A stretch of 18,792 nt of DNA from Zetaproteobacteria bacterium (GTDB lineage: Bacteria; Pseudomonadota; Zetaproteobacteria; Mariprofundales; Mariprofundaceae), in NCBI GenBank assembly GCA_021545665.1, contig JAJRTX010000156.1, positions 1 to 18,792 on the forward strand, written 5' to 3'. Position 1 is the stretch's first letter, and every line of letters starts with the position of its first letter. A model generated the notes under the pieces. The model ran no database searches and had not been told where the DNA came from. It was given only the letters and a program-made list of their open reading frames with translations. The position numbers were made by a program, and so were the translations under genes. Below, in pieces: positions 1 through 9,776 of the stretch.

Positions 1-964
1 CGGCTGCGGCCAGTTCCTGAAAACCCGAGCGTTGTAGTTCATCCTTGATCATCTCGAATAACTCCTCGACGCGGGGTTCGAGAATCTGGGCCATCACCTG
101 ACGCGGCATCGGGCGCGGCGCACGACCGCCAACACTGGGGATTTCAATCTGATCTTCAGGAGACACCAATGAAGTTACACAGGCACCATATTTCCTTTTC
201 AACTGATCAGCTTCACGAGCTGAGGTTCTCAGTCCGATCACCAGATCATTGGTCAAGTGATCGCCACCAATCGGAATCACTGCCGTGTGACGGATGGCAC
301 CATTGAGGAATATGGCAATATCAGTTGTACCGCCACCCATATCGACCAGCACCACGCCGATATCCTTTTCATCCTGCATCAGTACCGCTTCGCTGGACGC
401 AATCTGTTCCAGTACCATATCCGATACATCAAGATCGCAACGGTTGCAGCATTTGATAATATTCTGCGCTGAGGAAACGGCTCCGGTGACAATATGAACT
501 TTTGCCTCCAGGCGTACACCGGACATGCCTATCGGTTCGCGAATGCCATCCTGATTATCAATAATGTATTCCTGCGGCAGAATATGCAGAATCTTCTGGT
601 CAGCCGGTATATTCATGGCTTTTGCTGCATCAATTACGCGTTCCACATCTTCCCGCATCACTTCACCATTCTTGGAAGCCACCACACCATGACTGTTATA
701 ACCCCGGATATGACTGCCTGCGATACCAGTAAATACCGATTGAATGTCTACACCGGACATCAGCTCCGCTTCCTCAACAGCCAGCCTGATCGATTCAACC
801 GTGCTTTCGATATTGACCACAACCCCTTTACGAAGACCGCGTGATGGATGGGTGCCGATACCAATAACATCAAGTCTCCCATCAGGTGATGACTCAGCCA
901 CTACACAGGCAATTTTACTTGTGCCAATATCGAGTCCCACCAGAACCTGATCATTCTTAGGCAT
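1..964 (-). CDS. ftsA: Cell division protein FtsA, N-terminal 321 residues (runs off the window)
   Basis: Actin-like ATPase that tethers FtsZ to the inner membrane and recruits late divisome proteins. The reading frame is open from an ATG at 964-962 to the window edge, so only the N-terminal part is present. Visible: phosphate-1 loop DIGTSK (residues 12-17); the FtsA-specific SHS2 (1C) subdomain at about 85-160, preceded by SRGLRKGVVVNIE (41-53); phosphate-2 loop DMGGGTTDIAIF (208-219); then PIGGDHLTNDL (231-241) and READQLKRKYG. The adenosine motif and the C-terminal amphipathic membrane helix lie beyond the window. The ATG shares one base with the ftsQ stop (TAATG), so the start is well supported by coupling. 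ftsZ would be expected next, outside the window. No frameshift or missing key residue was seen. Confidence 0.96.
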   Translation of the reverse strand, partial: MPKNDQVLVGLDIGTSKIACVVAESSPDGRLDVIGIGTHPSRGLRKGVVVNIESTVESIRLAVEEAELMSGVDIQSVFTGIAGSHIRGYNSHGVVASKNGEVMREDVERVIDAAKAMNIPADQKILHILPQEYIIDNQDGIREPIGMSGVRLEAKVHIVTGAVSSAQNIIKCCNRCDLDVSDMVLEQIASSEAVLMQDEKDIGVVLVDMGGGTTDIAIFLNGAIRHTAVIPIGGDHLTNDLVIGLRTSAREADQLKRKYGACVTSLVSPEDQIEIPSVGGRAPRPMPRQVMAQILEPRVEELFEMIKDELQRSGFQELAAA

Positions 965-1719
965 TAGATTATTCCCCCATGTCTTACTGGCCGGATAAAC
1001 CAGCGTGATTGTACCCGTGCATCAATTCGCCAATTGCGATGTTGCCAGCGTGGTTCCTTCAATATGCTTGCGAGTCGACGAATCACTGAAACTTCCTCTC
1101 CCTGAGGTAACAACCATGATTCGCCGCGAGAGAAATTAATCTTCCAACTCTCTCCTGAGGTGCGTATCTCACTTAAAACCGCCATTTTAGCAGCAACATG
1201 TTGCTGCAGGCTGAGCAACAATCTGAATGCAGAAGCCCGGTTATCTGAATTAATACGCAATAAAGGTAAATCTGGTGACTCTCCCTTTCGCAATAGCCGA
1301 TAGGCTACAGCATGGTCATCAAGCAAATGAATATCGTTATTCTCATCCTGCCAAAGTGCCATGGGCACACGCAGCTGAGCTTTAATATGCAGACTGTCAG
1401 GAAGAATCCGACTAACCTGCACATCCGCCATATCCGGAATCCTTGCCAGCCATTGCTGACGCAACAGGAATGGCTGGGTGTGGAGAAAGTCATTCGATGG
1501 CATTGCTTCCATCTGTGCATTTATAGCCTGCTTCAGTATTGGGTCGGCATCTATCTCCCATTGTCGGACACTCATACTCTCATTTAACCACCAGCCAGCA
1601 GACAAAGCGGATAACGATACGACACTGAATATAAACATACGTGCTAACCGCTTCTTGACTTTAGAGCGGGCGGCCTGAATCTCTTCCGGCTTGACACGGC
1701 GTTGATTGCCCCGACTCAT
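964..1719 (-). CDS. ftsQ: Cell division protein FtsQ
   Basis: Bitopic inner-membrane divisome protein that bridges early components to the FtsL/FtsB, FtsW and FtsI group. The product is 251 residues: a basic cytoplasmic tail (1-27, rich in R/K), one membrane segment at about 28-45 (MFIFSVVSLSALSAGWW), then a periplasmic POTRA-like region (about 50-120, containing FLLRQQWLARIPDMADVQVSR and ILPDSLHIKAQLRVPMALW) and a beta-rich C-terminal domain. The frame extends upstream to 1737, but the ATG at 1719 is chosen because it overlaps the ddl stop as ATGA and has a strong ribosome site GGAGG at 1730-1726, six bases ahead. Assignment rests on topology, the POTRA pattern and the ddl-ftsQ-ftsA position, because FtsQ sequences are poorly conserved. 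Confidence 0.92.
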   Translation of the reverse strand: MSRGNQRRVKPEEIQAARSKVKKRLARMFIFSVVSLSALSAGWWLNESMSVRQWEIDADPILKQAINAQMEAMPSNDFLHTQPFLLRQQWLARIPDMADVQVSRILPDSLHIKAQLRVPMALWQDENNDIHLLDDHAVAYRLLRKGESPDLPLLRINSDNRASAFRLLLSLQQHVAAKMAVLSEIRTSGESWKINFSRGESWLLPQGEEVSVIRRLASILKEPRWQHRNWRIDARVQSRWFIRPVRHGGII

Positions 1720-2672
1720 AGCAAGCCTCCGGCACATTGTCTGGGTGTAGTGGCCTCATCTGTTACACCAACACCATGTTCGAGCCCTGCAATAAGCAAA
1801 ATACGTAAACAAAGCTCTTCAAAACCAATGCCTGCAGCAGCAGCAGCTTTCGGCAACAGACTTGTTTCAGTCATGCCGGGCACAGTATTGATTTCGAGAA
1901 TAACCGGTTCACCTCCATCTGCTACAATCATATCCACACGCGGTGCTCCAGCACACCCGGTTGCAGCCACTGCCTGTTCAGCCCGTTGCATACAATAACG
2001 TAATGTTTCGGCAGGCAGACGGGCAGGACAGAAATACTGAGTAGCTCCGGCTGTATACTTAGAGGCATAATCATAAACCCCTGATTTTGGTGCCACTTCA
2101 ACAATCGGTAGAGCTTTACCACCCAGTACAGAAACTGCAATTTCCATGCCTGACACCGGCATTTCAGCCATCCAGTGCAATGAAGAATTAATATCAAGAG
2201 TCTGCCAATCAGCCTTTGAAGCCAATCTGTGCAGACCAATACTGGAGCCCTCGGCAACAGGCTTGAGAATGACCGGATAGCGAGCCGGGCCATGCTCGGT
2301 GATAGCAATATTCACCGGTGTTTTCAGACCTGCCTGATTGAGCAGCTGCTTACATAGCTCCTTATCCATGCATAAAGCCGATGCCGTAACACCTGAACCT
2401 GTATAGGGGATGCCCATCGTTTCAAGCAGACCCTGTACACATCCATCTTCACCGAGTGTGCCGTGTAAAACAATCATCGCAGTTTGCAAGCCTGATTGCC
2501 GGATTTGCGTCGGCCAGTTATCAGTCAAATCAACACCAACGGCATCAACACCACTGTTCAATAATGCCTTCAAAACGGCTGCACCTGAACGCAGTGATAT
2601 TTCCCGCTCAGCCGAAGTTCCTCCCATGAGAATTCCAACACGACCAAAGTGCTGAACATCAATACTGTTCAC
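1716..2672 (-). CDS. ddl: D-alanine--D-alanine ligase
   Basis: ATP-grasp ligase that makes D-Ala-D-Ala in the cytoplasm, the dipeptide used by MurF. Visible: N-terminal GRVGILMGGTSAEREISLRSG, LHGTLGEDGCVQGLLE, the ATP-grasp strand VILKPVAEGSSIGL, and the C-terminal metal and substrate segment RVDMIVADGG followed by ILEINTVPGMTETSLLP. The length (318 residues) is normal for the family. Start: the frame is open to a GTG at 2678, but the GTG at 2672 overlaps the murB stop as GTGA and has GGAGAG at 2683-2678 at a better distance, so I prefer it; the two differ by two residues. The gene overlaps ftsQ by four bases. The position after murB is the usual alphaproteobacteria-like order. Confidence 0.96.
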   Translation of the reverse strand: MNSIDVQHFGRVGILMGGTSAEREISLRSGAAVLKALLNSGVDAVGVDLTDNWPTQIRQSGLQTAMIVLHGTLGEDGCVQGLLETMGIPYTGSGVTASALCMDKELCKQLLNQAGLKTPVNIAITEHGPARYPVILKPVAEGSSIGLHRLASKADWQTLDINSSLHWMAEMPVSGMEIAVSVLGGKALPIVEVAPKSGVYDYASKYTAGATQYFCPARLPAETLRYCMQRAEQAVAATGCAGAPRVDMIVADGGEPVILEINTVPGMTETSLLPKAAAAAGIGFEELCLRILLIAGLEHGVGVTDEATTPRQCAGGLL

Positions 2673-3595
2673 ATCCACTCTCCGGCCAAACTCACTTCCG
2701 GCTTTAGCTCAACATCAAATTCTATCTTTACCGCACGTTGCACATATTTGATCAATGCCATGATATCCGCACTGGATGCCTCTCCATCATTAACGATGAA
2801 ATTGGCATGCCGTTCTGAAATCTGTGCGCCGCCAATGGTAAAACCTTTTAATCCAGCCGCTTCGATCAGACGTGCGGCATAATCGCCCTCGGGGTTTTTA
2901 AAAACCGAACCGCAATTAGCCTGCGCCAATGGCTGTGTCGCACTGCGACGACTGCGCATGGAACGGATGCGTTCACGAATATCATCTGGTCGATCAGCAA
3001 CCAGTTCGAAACAGGCTTCAACAACCAGACTGCCTTCCGGTAAAATGGTCTGCCGATACGCCATACAAAGATCTTTTGCTGCAATCTTTGCGCTCTCTCC
3101 ATTGCGATGGACCACCTCAATGGAAACCAGTATATCGGATGTTTGCTGGGAAAATGCGCCGGCATTCATGACCACGCCACCGCCAACATCTCCCGGAACG
3201 GTTGCCATGAATTCCGCACCACTCAACCCGCTATCGGCACATTGGCGAGCAAACCGGCTCATACGAACTCCAGCACCGGCAGTCACCAGACAACCCTCAA
3301 CTTGCAAAGTTTTCAAGTCGCCAAGATCAATAACCAGCCCGTTAAACCCGGTATCCGGCAACAATAGATTACTTCCACGACCCAGAGGTAAGATGGCAAT
3401 ATCGGCGGGCGTTATAGCCAAAGCCAAACTCAGGGAACCACTGTCTGCAGGGCGGAAGAACCAGCGAGCAGGCCCACCAACACCAAGCGTGGTATGGCGT
3501 GACATAGGCTGATTTTCACGCAGCTCACCCATCCCCGGAAGGCGTTCACTCCAGTGGCTGCCAACCATACTGGCATCTGATTGCACGGCATTCAT
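2669..3595 (-). CDS. murB: UDP-N-acetylenolpyruvoylglucosamine reductase
   Basis: FAD enzyme that reduces UDP-GlcNAc-enolpyruvate to UDP-MurNAc with NADPH, the second committed step of peptidoglycan synthesis. The 308-residue length and short C-terminal region fit the type II (Bacillus-like) form better than the longer E. coli type I form. Visible: HTTLGVGGPARWF (34-46); FAD loop PLGRGSNLLLPDTGF (70-84); PGDVGGGVVMNAGAF (134-148); YRQT (180-183) at the usual YRxS substrate arginine; the proton-donor serine in GSVFKNP (S230); SERHANFIVN (260-269); and the active-site glutamate in LKPEV (E300). The ATG overlaps the murC stop as ATGA. In E. coli murB is elsewhere; here it is inside the cluster. 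Confidence 0.97.
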   Translation of the reverse strand: MNAVQSDASMVGSHWSERLPGMGELRENQPMSRHTTLGVGGPARWFFRPADSGSLSLALAITPADIAILPLGRGSNLLLPDTGFNGLVIDLGDLKTLQVEGCLVTAGAGVRMSRFARQCADSGLSGAEFMATVPGDVGGGVVMNAGAFSQQTSDILVSIEVVHRNGESAKIAAKDLCMAYRQTILPEGSLVVEACFELVADRPDDIRERIRSMRSRRSATQPLAQANCGSVFKNPEGDYAARLIEAAGLKGFTIGGAQISERHANFIVNDGEASSADIMALIKYVQRAVKIEFDVELKPEVSLAGEWM

Positions 3596-4965
3596 AATGA
3601 AGCCTCTTCACGCATCTGCTGGGCAAGAGCTCCGATAGAGCCTGCACCGAGCAACAACACAATATGACCTGCGGTTAATTGCTGCTGTGCCAGTTTGTGT
3701 GCAGCTTCCATATCATCCAGCAAGGAAACCCCCCGGTGCCCCCGCACTACCATACCATCACGCAAACGTGCGCTGCTGATTTCAGGAATATCCATCTCAC
3801 TGGCTGCATAAATGGGCAGCAAAGCCACATTGTTGGCAATATCAAAAGCACCCATGAATTCATCCATCAGGTCACGTGTGCGGGTATAACGATGCGGCTG
3901 GAAAATGGCCGTAATATGTAAATCCGGCCAGCAGTCGCGAGCAGCAGTCAGTGTCGCCATAATTTCACGCGGGTGATGCGCATAATCCTCGACCAGTACA
4001 CCACCAGTGATATTGGCACGCTGAAAACGGCGTTGAATGCCTTCAAATGACTGCAACGATTTTCGAATCGTTTCAATATCAATACCCAGATCAAGCAGAA
4101 CGGCAATAGATGCCATGGCATTTTCAGCATTGTGCCGTCCCGGCATAGCCAGGCGGAATTCACCCAGATGGCCGAGCGTTCGACTGGCAGCTGTAAATCT
4201 CTGCCCTTCACAATTGGCAACACTGTTCAGTAAATGAATATCAGCCTGCGGGCTGCTGCCATAAGTTGTAACAGGCCTCTGCAGATTATCCCTGAGTGCT
4301 GCAACATGAGGGTGCTCATGATGTAGAACAACACGACCATAAAAAGGTACCAGATTAACGAATGTACGAAAAGCCTCGAACAGAGTATCGAAATCGCCAT
4401 AATAATCGAGATGTTCAGGGTCAATATTACTGACTACGGCGATAATCGGAGATAAATGCAGGAATGATCCATCACTTTCGTCTGCTTCGGCCACCAGCCA
4501 CGGACTGGTACCCAGACGGGCATTGCTGCCACTGGCCACCAGACGACCACCAATAATATAGGTTGGATCCAACCCTGCCTCTTCCATGCCATGTGCAATC
4601 ATTGAAGTCATCGTGGTTTTGCCATGTGAACCTGCAACGGCAATACCCTGCTTCATGCGCATCAGTTCGGTCAGCATTTCAGCTCGTGGGATTACGGGAA
4701 TACCCTGTGCTTGTGCAGCAGCAATTTCAGGATTTTCGGAATCAATAGCTGAAGATACAACAACAACCTGTGCCTGACCCAAATTTTCTGCCAAATGTCC
4801 AATGGTGACCGAAATACCCAGACTGCGCATGCGTGCTACGTTCTGACTTTCCGCCACATCACTGCCCTGCACCGAAAACCCCTGATTAAATAAAAGCTCG
4901 GCGATGCCGGACATCCCAATGCCGCCGATGCCGATGAGGTGAATATTCTGGACACGGGATTTCAC
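3592..4965 (-). CDS. murC: UDP-N-acetylmuramate--L-alanine ligase
   Basis: First Mur ligase; adds L-Ala to UDP-MurNAc with ATP in the cytoplasm. The product has 457 residues in three domains: a Rossmann UDP-binding domain (IHLIGIGGIGMSGIAELL, 8-25; GSDVAES, 34-40), a central ATPase domain with P-loop GSHGKTT (112-118), EADESDGSF (160-168) and NIDPEHLDYYG (180-190), and a C-terminal domain with GIQRRFQ, EDYAHHPREI and IFQPHRYTRTRDL. These are the MurC-specific signatures, so confusion with Mpl or other Mur ligases is unlikely. Start is a GTG that overlaps the murG stop as GTGA. It ends in a four-base overlap with murB. Confidence 0.98.
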   Translation of the reverse strand: MKSRVQNIHLIGIGGIGMSGIAELLFNQGFSVQGSDVAESQNVARMRSLGISVTIGHLAENLGQAQVVVVSSAIDSENPEIAAAQAQGIPVIPRAEMLTELMRMKQGIAVAGSHGKTTMTSMIAHGMEEAGLDPTYIIGGRLVASGSNARLGTSPWLVAEADESDGSFLHLSPIIAVVSNIDPEHLDYYGDFDTLFEAFRTFVNLVPFYGRVVLHHEHPHVAALRDNLQRPVTTYGSSPQADIHLLNSVANCEGQRFTAASRTLGHLGEFRLAMPGRHNAENAMASIAVLLDLGIDIETIRKSLQSFEGIQRRFQRANITGGVLVEDYAHHPREIMATLTAARDCWPDLHITAIFQPHRYTRTRDLMDEFMGAFDIANNVALLPIYAASEMDIPEISSARLRDGMVVRGHRGVSLLDDMEAAHKLAQQQLTAGHIVLLLGAGSIGALAQQMREEASL

Positions 4966-6071
4966 AACTGCACCTCTATGATCGGCAAATAATCAGACAA
5001 TACATCCAACTGCCTTTGCTGTGCATCATGGGGAGCTACGGCTGAAGCCGCCCGGCTCATTTTTTGCAGTCGCTCCGGGGCGAACAGATACTGCTCGATT
5101 TCAGCTGCCAATGTTGCAGCTGTCATAAACTTCTGATCAAGCACACAGGCCGCTTCTACCTGTGCCAGCGACTCAGCATTGTGCCGCTGATGATCATCGG
5201 CAGCACTTGGTAAAGGTACGAACAAACTCGGCATGCCACAGATGGCTGCCTCACCAACTGTCATAGCACCGGCACGGGCAATCATCAAATCACCGCAGGC
5301 ATAAAAAGCAGCCATATCATCACAGAACGACATCACATCTGTCTTCAAACCGGCCTGCTCATAATGAGCCCTCGCCTGTTTTAAGGATATTTCATCTGAA
5401 CCACCAATATGTTTGACACTGAACACATATCCTTTTTCAGCCAGCAAAGCACAAGCTTGCGGCACAGTCTGATTTAGAATTCGCGCTCCCTGAGAACCAC
5501 CCAGCACCAGCAGGCATGGCGGCTTGTGTGCCTGCCATTGAGTTTCAACAATGCTCTGGCGTACAATATTGCCTGTCACAACCGAATTTACATTGCTACC
5601 AAGATATTTTTTCGCTGCTTCAAAGCCCAGCATTATATTGCGACATAAACGTGCCAGTTGCCGGTTCACCAAGCCCGGCATGGCATTCTGTTCGTATAAC
5701 ACAACCGGGATTCGGCTGATCAGTGCTGCTACAACGCCAGATACGCTGGCATAACCACCCACACCGACAAGAAGGTCTGGCCGCTGATCACGCCAGGAGC
5801 GGCGAATAATTCGCACTGCCTGCGGCAACTCCCATAACAGCACGCGAACCTTCTGTAGAAGGCCAGCCCCTTTCACGCCGTGTATGGCCAGCAGCAGTAC
5901 AGATTCTCCATATTCAGGTAGCAATCTGGCTTCAAGGCCCCGCTCAGCTCCAATAAATTCAACCTTCAACTGCGGCCAGCGCCCACGGGCTGCATCTGCC
6001 AGCGCCAGTGCAGGCATGACATGCCCACCAGTGCCTCCACCGGCGATGCAGAGAACAGGTCCGCCACTCAC
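4962..6071 (-). CDS. murG: UDP-GlcNAc:lipid I N-acetylglucosaminyltransferase MurG
   Basis: Peripheral inner-membrane GT-B glycosyltransferase that converts lipid I to lipid II. The 369-residue product has the N-terminal G-loop GGGTGGHVMPALALA with H17, VGVGGYASVSGVVAA, the acceptor-side segment YEQNAMPGLVNR, the second G-loop LGGSQGARILNQ, and the UDP-GlcNAc site ARAGAMTVGEAAICGMPSLFVPLPSAADDHQRHNA. The start is a GTG overlapping the ftsW stop as GTGA. It sits between ftsW and murC as in E. coli. All key motifs are intact. Confidence 0.98.
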   Translation of the reverse strand: MSGGPVLCIAGGGTGGHVMPALALADAARGRWPQLKVEFIGAERGLEARLLPEYGESVLLLAIHGVKGAGLLQKVRVLLWELPQAVRIIRRSWRDQRPDLLVGVGGYASVSGVVAALISRIPVVLYEQNAMPGLVNRQLARLCRNIMLGFEAAKKYLGSNVNSVVTGNIVRQSIVETQWQAHKPPCLLVLGGSQGARILNQTVPQACALLAEKGYVFSVKHIGGSDEISLKQARAHYEQAGLKTDVMSFCDDMAAFYACGDLMIARAGAMTVGEAAICGMPSLFVPLPSAADDHQRHNAESLAQVEAACVLDQKFMTAATLAAEIEQYLFAPERLQKMSRAASAVAPHDAQQRQLDVLSDYLPIIEVQL

Positions 6072-7306
6072 GACAAATACCCCATACTTTCATCTATCGG
6101 CCCTGTAATATTTTTCCGGCTCTTCCCTGACCCTTTTGATTTCTTCCTGGCCCTGTTTCCAGACTGGTGTCTCGCACCGGATTCAATTTTTGCGTTACTT
6201 GGGCGATGTCTTTGTACGGATAAAATCAAACCGATCAGAATACATTCGCCGATTAAAGCACTGCCACCATAGGACACAAATGGCATGGGCATACCTTTGG
6301 TCGGTAAAATCCCCATGGCTGCACCCAGATTAATGATGAAAGCCAGACCGATAGTCAATGTGCAGCCAAGGATTAACAGGCGCGGAAACATGTCTTCACA
6401 CTGCAAAGCCAACCAGATGCAACGGCCAAGCAATACTGCAAACGTAATAATAACTGCCAGCGTTCCCATCAAACCCAGCTCTTCAGCAATACTGGCAGAA
6501 ATGAAGTCCGTAAATACCTCAGGCAGATAGAATAACTTCTGTACGCCCTGCCCGATCCCGACCCCAAACAAACCACCTGTTCCAAAAGCAATCATAGACT
6601 GGATGAGCTGGTAGCCACTGCCGAAAGGATCATGCCATGGATCGAGGAAGCTGGTCAGCCTCTGCATGCGATAGGGTTCAGCAATCATGGCAATAGCAGC
6701 CAGAGGAAACATCGTAAACAGCATTGCAACCAGATGTCGAATCGGCACTCCGCCGACAAACCACATGCCCATACTTACCGCTGCCAGCAGCACCACACTG
6801 CCAAAATCAGGCTGTAACATTAATAATGCCAAGGCAACCGCCAGCACAATCAACATCGGAGCAAGTCCGGTGGCAAACTGCTTCAGACGATCTGGAAAAC
6901 TGCTCATATAATAGGCCATATACAAGATGACTGCCGGTTTCAGCAATTCAACTGGCTGTAATGAGAACCCAAAGAATGAAAACCAGCGCTGAGCACCATT
7001 TATCTCACGCCCCAGCCCCGGAATCAGCACAGCGACCATCAGCAATATGGCAAGGCTCAGTATAGGCAATGAGATGGCGCGCCACCATGTCACTTCAACA
7101 CGAGACAGCCACCACATAATGGCCAGACCCATCGGGATATAAAGTAACCAGTGACTGATAATGCGCAGAGAATCATTATAGCGGACTTCAGCCACACTCA
7201 GACTGGTGCTATAGACCATGACTACACTGAAGCTAAGTAAGGCCAGAACACAACCTGTCAGCACGGGATCCGGTGAAATGAGACGCTTCATACCCTGCCG
7301 ACTCAT
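6068..7306 (-). CDS. ftsW: Septal peptidoglycan polymerase FtsW (SEDS family)
   Basis: Multi-pass inner-membrane SEDS glycosyltransferase that polymerises lipid II at the septum with FtsI. The 412-residue product has about ten hydrophobic segments and the SEDS signatures LIQSMIAFGTGGLFGVGIGQG, LPEVFTDFISASIAEELG (contains the conserved aspartate of the family) and PTKGMPMPFVSYGGSALI. The order relative to RodA and SpoVE is decided by context: murD lies upstream and murG downstream. The C-terminal tail, from about residue 365, is long, polar and very basic (RARKKSKGSGKSRKN) and probably cytoplasmic. The ATG overlaps the murD stop as ATGA. Confidence 0.96.
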   Translation of the reverse strand: MSRQGMKRLISPDPVLTGCVLALLSFSVVMVYSTSLSVAEVRYNDSLRIISHWLLYIPMGLAIMWWLSRVEVTWWRAISLPILSLAILLMVAVLIPGLGREINGAQRWFSFFGFSLQPVELLKPAVILYMAYYMSSFPDRLKQFATGLAPMLIVLAVALALLMLQPDFGSVVLLAAVSMGMWFVGGVPIRHLVAMLFTMFPLAAIAMIAEPYRMQRLTSFLDPWHDPFGSGYQLIQSMIAFGTGGLFGVGIGQGVQKLFYLPEVFTDFISASIAEELGLMGTLAVIITFAVLLGRCIWLALQCEDMFPRLLILGCTLTIGLAFIINLGAAMGILPTKGMPMPFVSYGGSALIGECILIGLILSVQRHRPSNAKIESGARHQSGNRARKKSKGSGKSRKNITGPIDESMGYLS

Positions 7307-8709
7307 ACTGATTTCTCCAATTTTCTGACCGCATCTGCAAATGCTGCTCCACGCTCTCTATAATTGCGAAACTGATCCTGACTGGCTGCAGCTGGCGATA
7401 GCAATACCGGAATACCGGACTGTACCTGCATAGCCTGTTTGACGGCCTGTGCCATGGTTTTCACGATTGCAAACGACACCCCTGCAGAAAAAGCCAGATC
7501 GGTAAATGGTTTTGGATCATTACCAACAATAAATACATGCTCTACATGCCGGGAAACAGTCTCCCGCAATATGGAAACATCCAGCTCCTTGCGCAGACCG
7601 CCGCAAATCCATACTACTTGATGAAAAGACTGCAAAGCTGCCCTGGCCGCATCAGGATTAGTGGCCTTGGAATCATTATACCATTCCCTTCCTGCCACTA
7701 TGCCAAGTAATTGCATGCGATGTGGAAGCCCGCGGAACGAAGTTAGTGATTGCCTGATTACACTGGCTGAGATACCGAAATCCGTTGCAGCCTGCGCAGC
7801 CACAGCGAGATTCAAATGCTGATGCTGACCCCGTGAAGGCAAATCGTCTGATAAAACAGTTTCAGCTCTATCGTAGTGATGCCAAAACACCTGCCATGTT
7901 CCATTGTCCAGATGCTGAACACCCGCATCAAGAGTTTCTGGCGAGCCCAGCCCAAACCGGCGAACAAACACGCCATGCGCGGCCAGCTTTCTGGCCAGAG
8001 GATTCCAATGATGATCAGCTGGCAACATTGCTTTATCACCCTCGCCCTGATCGGTAAACAGACGAAGCTTGGCTGCTTCATAGGCATGACTACTGGCATG
8101 CATATCGGCATGATCAGGCTGCACATTTAGCAATGCTGCCCAGTTGGGATGAACAGGATTGGCCCTCTCTAGCTGAAAACTTGATAATTCCAGCACAACC
8201 CGATGCGGCATATCACTTTCATCCAGCAACTGCATCATTGGTCTGCCGATATTACCCCCGGCTTCGATGCCGCCGGGCAAAACATCCAACATAGTACTAA
8301 TTAGCGATACCGTTGTCGTTTTGCCATTAGTACCTGTAATACCAATCAAATCACCAGTATAATGTTCCCTGAACAGATCCAGATCGCCTGACACAGGCAC
8401 CTGAGTATCACGGACAGCACAAAGCGCAGGATGATCCCAATGAATACCCGGACTTACAATTACCCGTGCATATGTAGCTAGCAGCCTGTCATCCAGCGGG
8501 CCGATATGCATTGGCAAATGCAGAGAATCAGGAATGTTCACCGGATGCTCATCAAATGCCTCGCAGCGAATTCCCCTGTGAATCAGGAACCGGGCAACCG
8601 CCTGGCCAGTCTTTCCCATACCAACAATGGCAACAGCACCTTTTTCTTCAAAGCTTGCGCCAACTGTAATATTGACAGATGAAGTCCTGTTTCCTTCGCT
8701 GATATTCAT
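7303..8709 (-). CDS. murD: UDP-N-acetylmuramoylalanine--D-glutamate ligase
   Basis: Second Mur ligase; adds D-Glu to UDP-MurNAc-L-Ala. The 468-residue product has an N-terminal Rossmann-like domain ([17 protein letters not shown], 27-43), P-loop GTNGKTT (126-132), [40 protein letters not shown], and the C-terminal signatures [27 protein letters not shown] and [22 protein letters not shown]. The last motif, with SPAAAS in place of the more common SPACAS, is typical of MurD. About 20 polar residues precede the Rossmann strand. The ATG overlaps the mraY stop as ATGA, which supports this start over an internal one. Confidence 0.97.
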   Translation of the reverse strand: MNISEGNRTSSVNITVGASFEEKGAVAIVGMGKTGQAVARFLIHRGIRCEAFDEHPVNIPDSLHLPMHIGPLDDRLLATYARVIVSPGIHWDHPALCAVRDTQVPVSGDLDLFREHYTGDLIGITGTNGKTTTVSLISTMLDVLPGGIEAGGNIGRPMMQLLDESDMPHRVVLELSSFQLERANPVHPNWAALLNVQPDHADMHASSHAYEAAKLRLFTDQGEGDKAMLPADHHWNPLARKLAAHGVFVRRFGLGSPETLDAGVQHLDNGTWQVFWHHYDRAETVLSDDLPSRGQHQHLNLAVAAQAATDFGISASVIRQSLTSFRGLPHRMQLLGIVAGREWYNDSKATNPDAARAALQSFHQVVWICGGLRKELDVSILRETVSRHVEHVFIVGNDPKPFTDLAFSAGVSFAIVKTMAQAVKQAMQVQSGIPVLLSPAAASQDQFRNYRERGAAFADAVRKLEKSV

Positions 8710-9776
8710 CGAATTTTCAGGGTGGACAGGGCCACCAAAGCCAATATTATGGAAATAATCCAGAATCGAACGATCACCTTGGGCTCAGGCCAGCCTTTAA
8801 GTTCATAGTGATGATGGATTGGTGCCATACGAAAAACGCGTTTGCCTGTCAGCTTGAAACTGGCGACCTGCACCATGACAGATACAGCTTCAAGCACAAA
8901 CAGGCCCCCGGCAATCGCCAGTAGAAATTGCTGATGAACTGCACAGGCGACAAAACCCAGGGCACCACCAAGAGCCAAAGCCCCGACATCACCCATAAAA
9001 ACCTGTGCCGGATACGTGTTAAACCACAGGAATCCCAGACAGCCACCAATCAGGGCACCGCAGAAAACAGCCAGCTCACCTGCCCCCGGCTCAAAAGGAA
9101 TCATCAGATACGCCGCAAATTTGGCATGACCTGCCAGATAAACAACAACTGCCAAAGCGCTGGCCACCATGAATGTAGGTGCAACAGCAAGACCATCCAG
9201 ACCATCTGTCAAATTTACAGCATTGGAGCTACCCACCAATACGAGCACAACAAACAGCACGTACATCCAGCCCATATCCCACTGCACATTAAAAAATGGA
9301 ATATCGACAATCGGATCAGTCATCACATACAGTCCAACTGCAGCAACACCACCAATGATACATTGGAAAACAAGCTTCCAGCGTCCTGCCAGGCCCTTGG
9401 GATCACGGCGGATAATCTTCAGATAATCATCCCAGCCACCAATCAGGCCATAACCAAGCGTCACCAGCATGGCCAGCCAGATAAAACCATTACCCAGATC
9501 AGCCCACAGTAATGTAGAAATGGTCAGCACCATTAGGATGAGCAAGCCTCCCATAGTCGGAGTTCCCTGCTTGGATAAATGCGACGGTGGGCCATCATTA
9601 CGAATCGGTTGCCCCTTGCCTTGATGCTGCTGTAGCCAGCGAATAAATGCTGGCCCTATAACCCAGCATAACACCAGAGATGTCACCAGCGCATACACTG
9701 TCCGGAAAGTAATATACTGAAACAGGTTGAAAAATGAAACCTGGTCGGAGAGCGGATAAAGAAGGTTATACAGCAT
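8706..9776 (-). CDS. mraY: Phospho-N-acetylmuramoyl-pentapeptide transferase MraY
   Basis: Integral inner-membrane enzyme that transfers phospho-MurNAc-pentapeptide to undecaprenyl phosphate, giving lipid I. The 356-residue product has about ten membrane segments and all catalytic signatures: [16 protein letters not shown] (62-77), GWDDYLKI with the two Mg-binding aspartates (D116, D117), [22 protein letters not shown], and the MraY-specific [14 protein letters not shown] loop. The HHH loop separates it from WecA and other relatives. Its ATG lies 11 bases inside the end of the murF C-terminal frame, so its translation probably depends on ribosomes reaching that region. It overlaps murD by four bases. 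Confidence 0.98.
   Translation of the reverse strand: MLYNLLYPLSDQVSFFNLFQYITFRTVYALVTSLVLCWVIGPAFIRWLQQHQGKGQPIRNDGPPSHLSKQGTPTMGGLLILMVLTISTLLWADLGNGFIWLAMLVTLGYGLIGGWDDYLKIIRRDPKGLAGRWKLVFQCIIGGVAAVGLYVMTDPIVDIPFFNVQWDMGWMYVLFVVLVLVGSSNAVNLTDGLDGLAVAPTFMVASALAVVVYLAGHAKFAAYLMIPFEPGAGELAVFCGALIGGCLGFLWFNTYPAQVFMGDVGALALGGALGFVACAVHQQFLLAIAGGLFVLEAVSVMVQVASFKLTGKRVFRMAPIHHHYELKGWPEPKVIVRFWIISIILALVALSTLKIR

Noticed and set aside
494..844. Plus-strand open frames at the left end
   Set aside because: They are antisense to ftsA, which is open on the minus strand to the window edge with clear actin-fold motifs.
2958..3512. Plus-strand open frame of 184 codons
   Set aside because: It is antisense to the conserved core of murB and shows no recognisable domain.
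8928..9512. Plus-strand open frame of 194 codons
   Set aside because: It is antisense to mraY, whose membrane and catalytic motifs are intact on the minus strand; the composition looks like a shadow.
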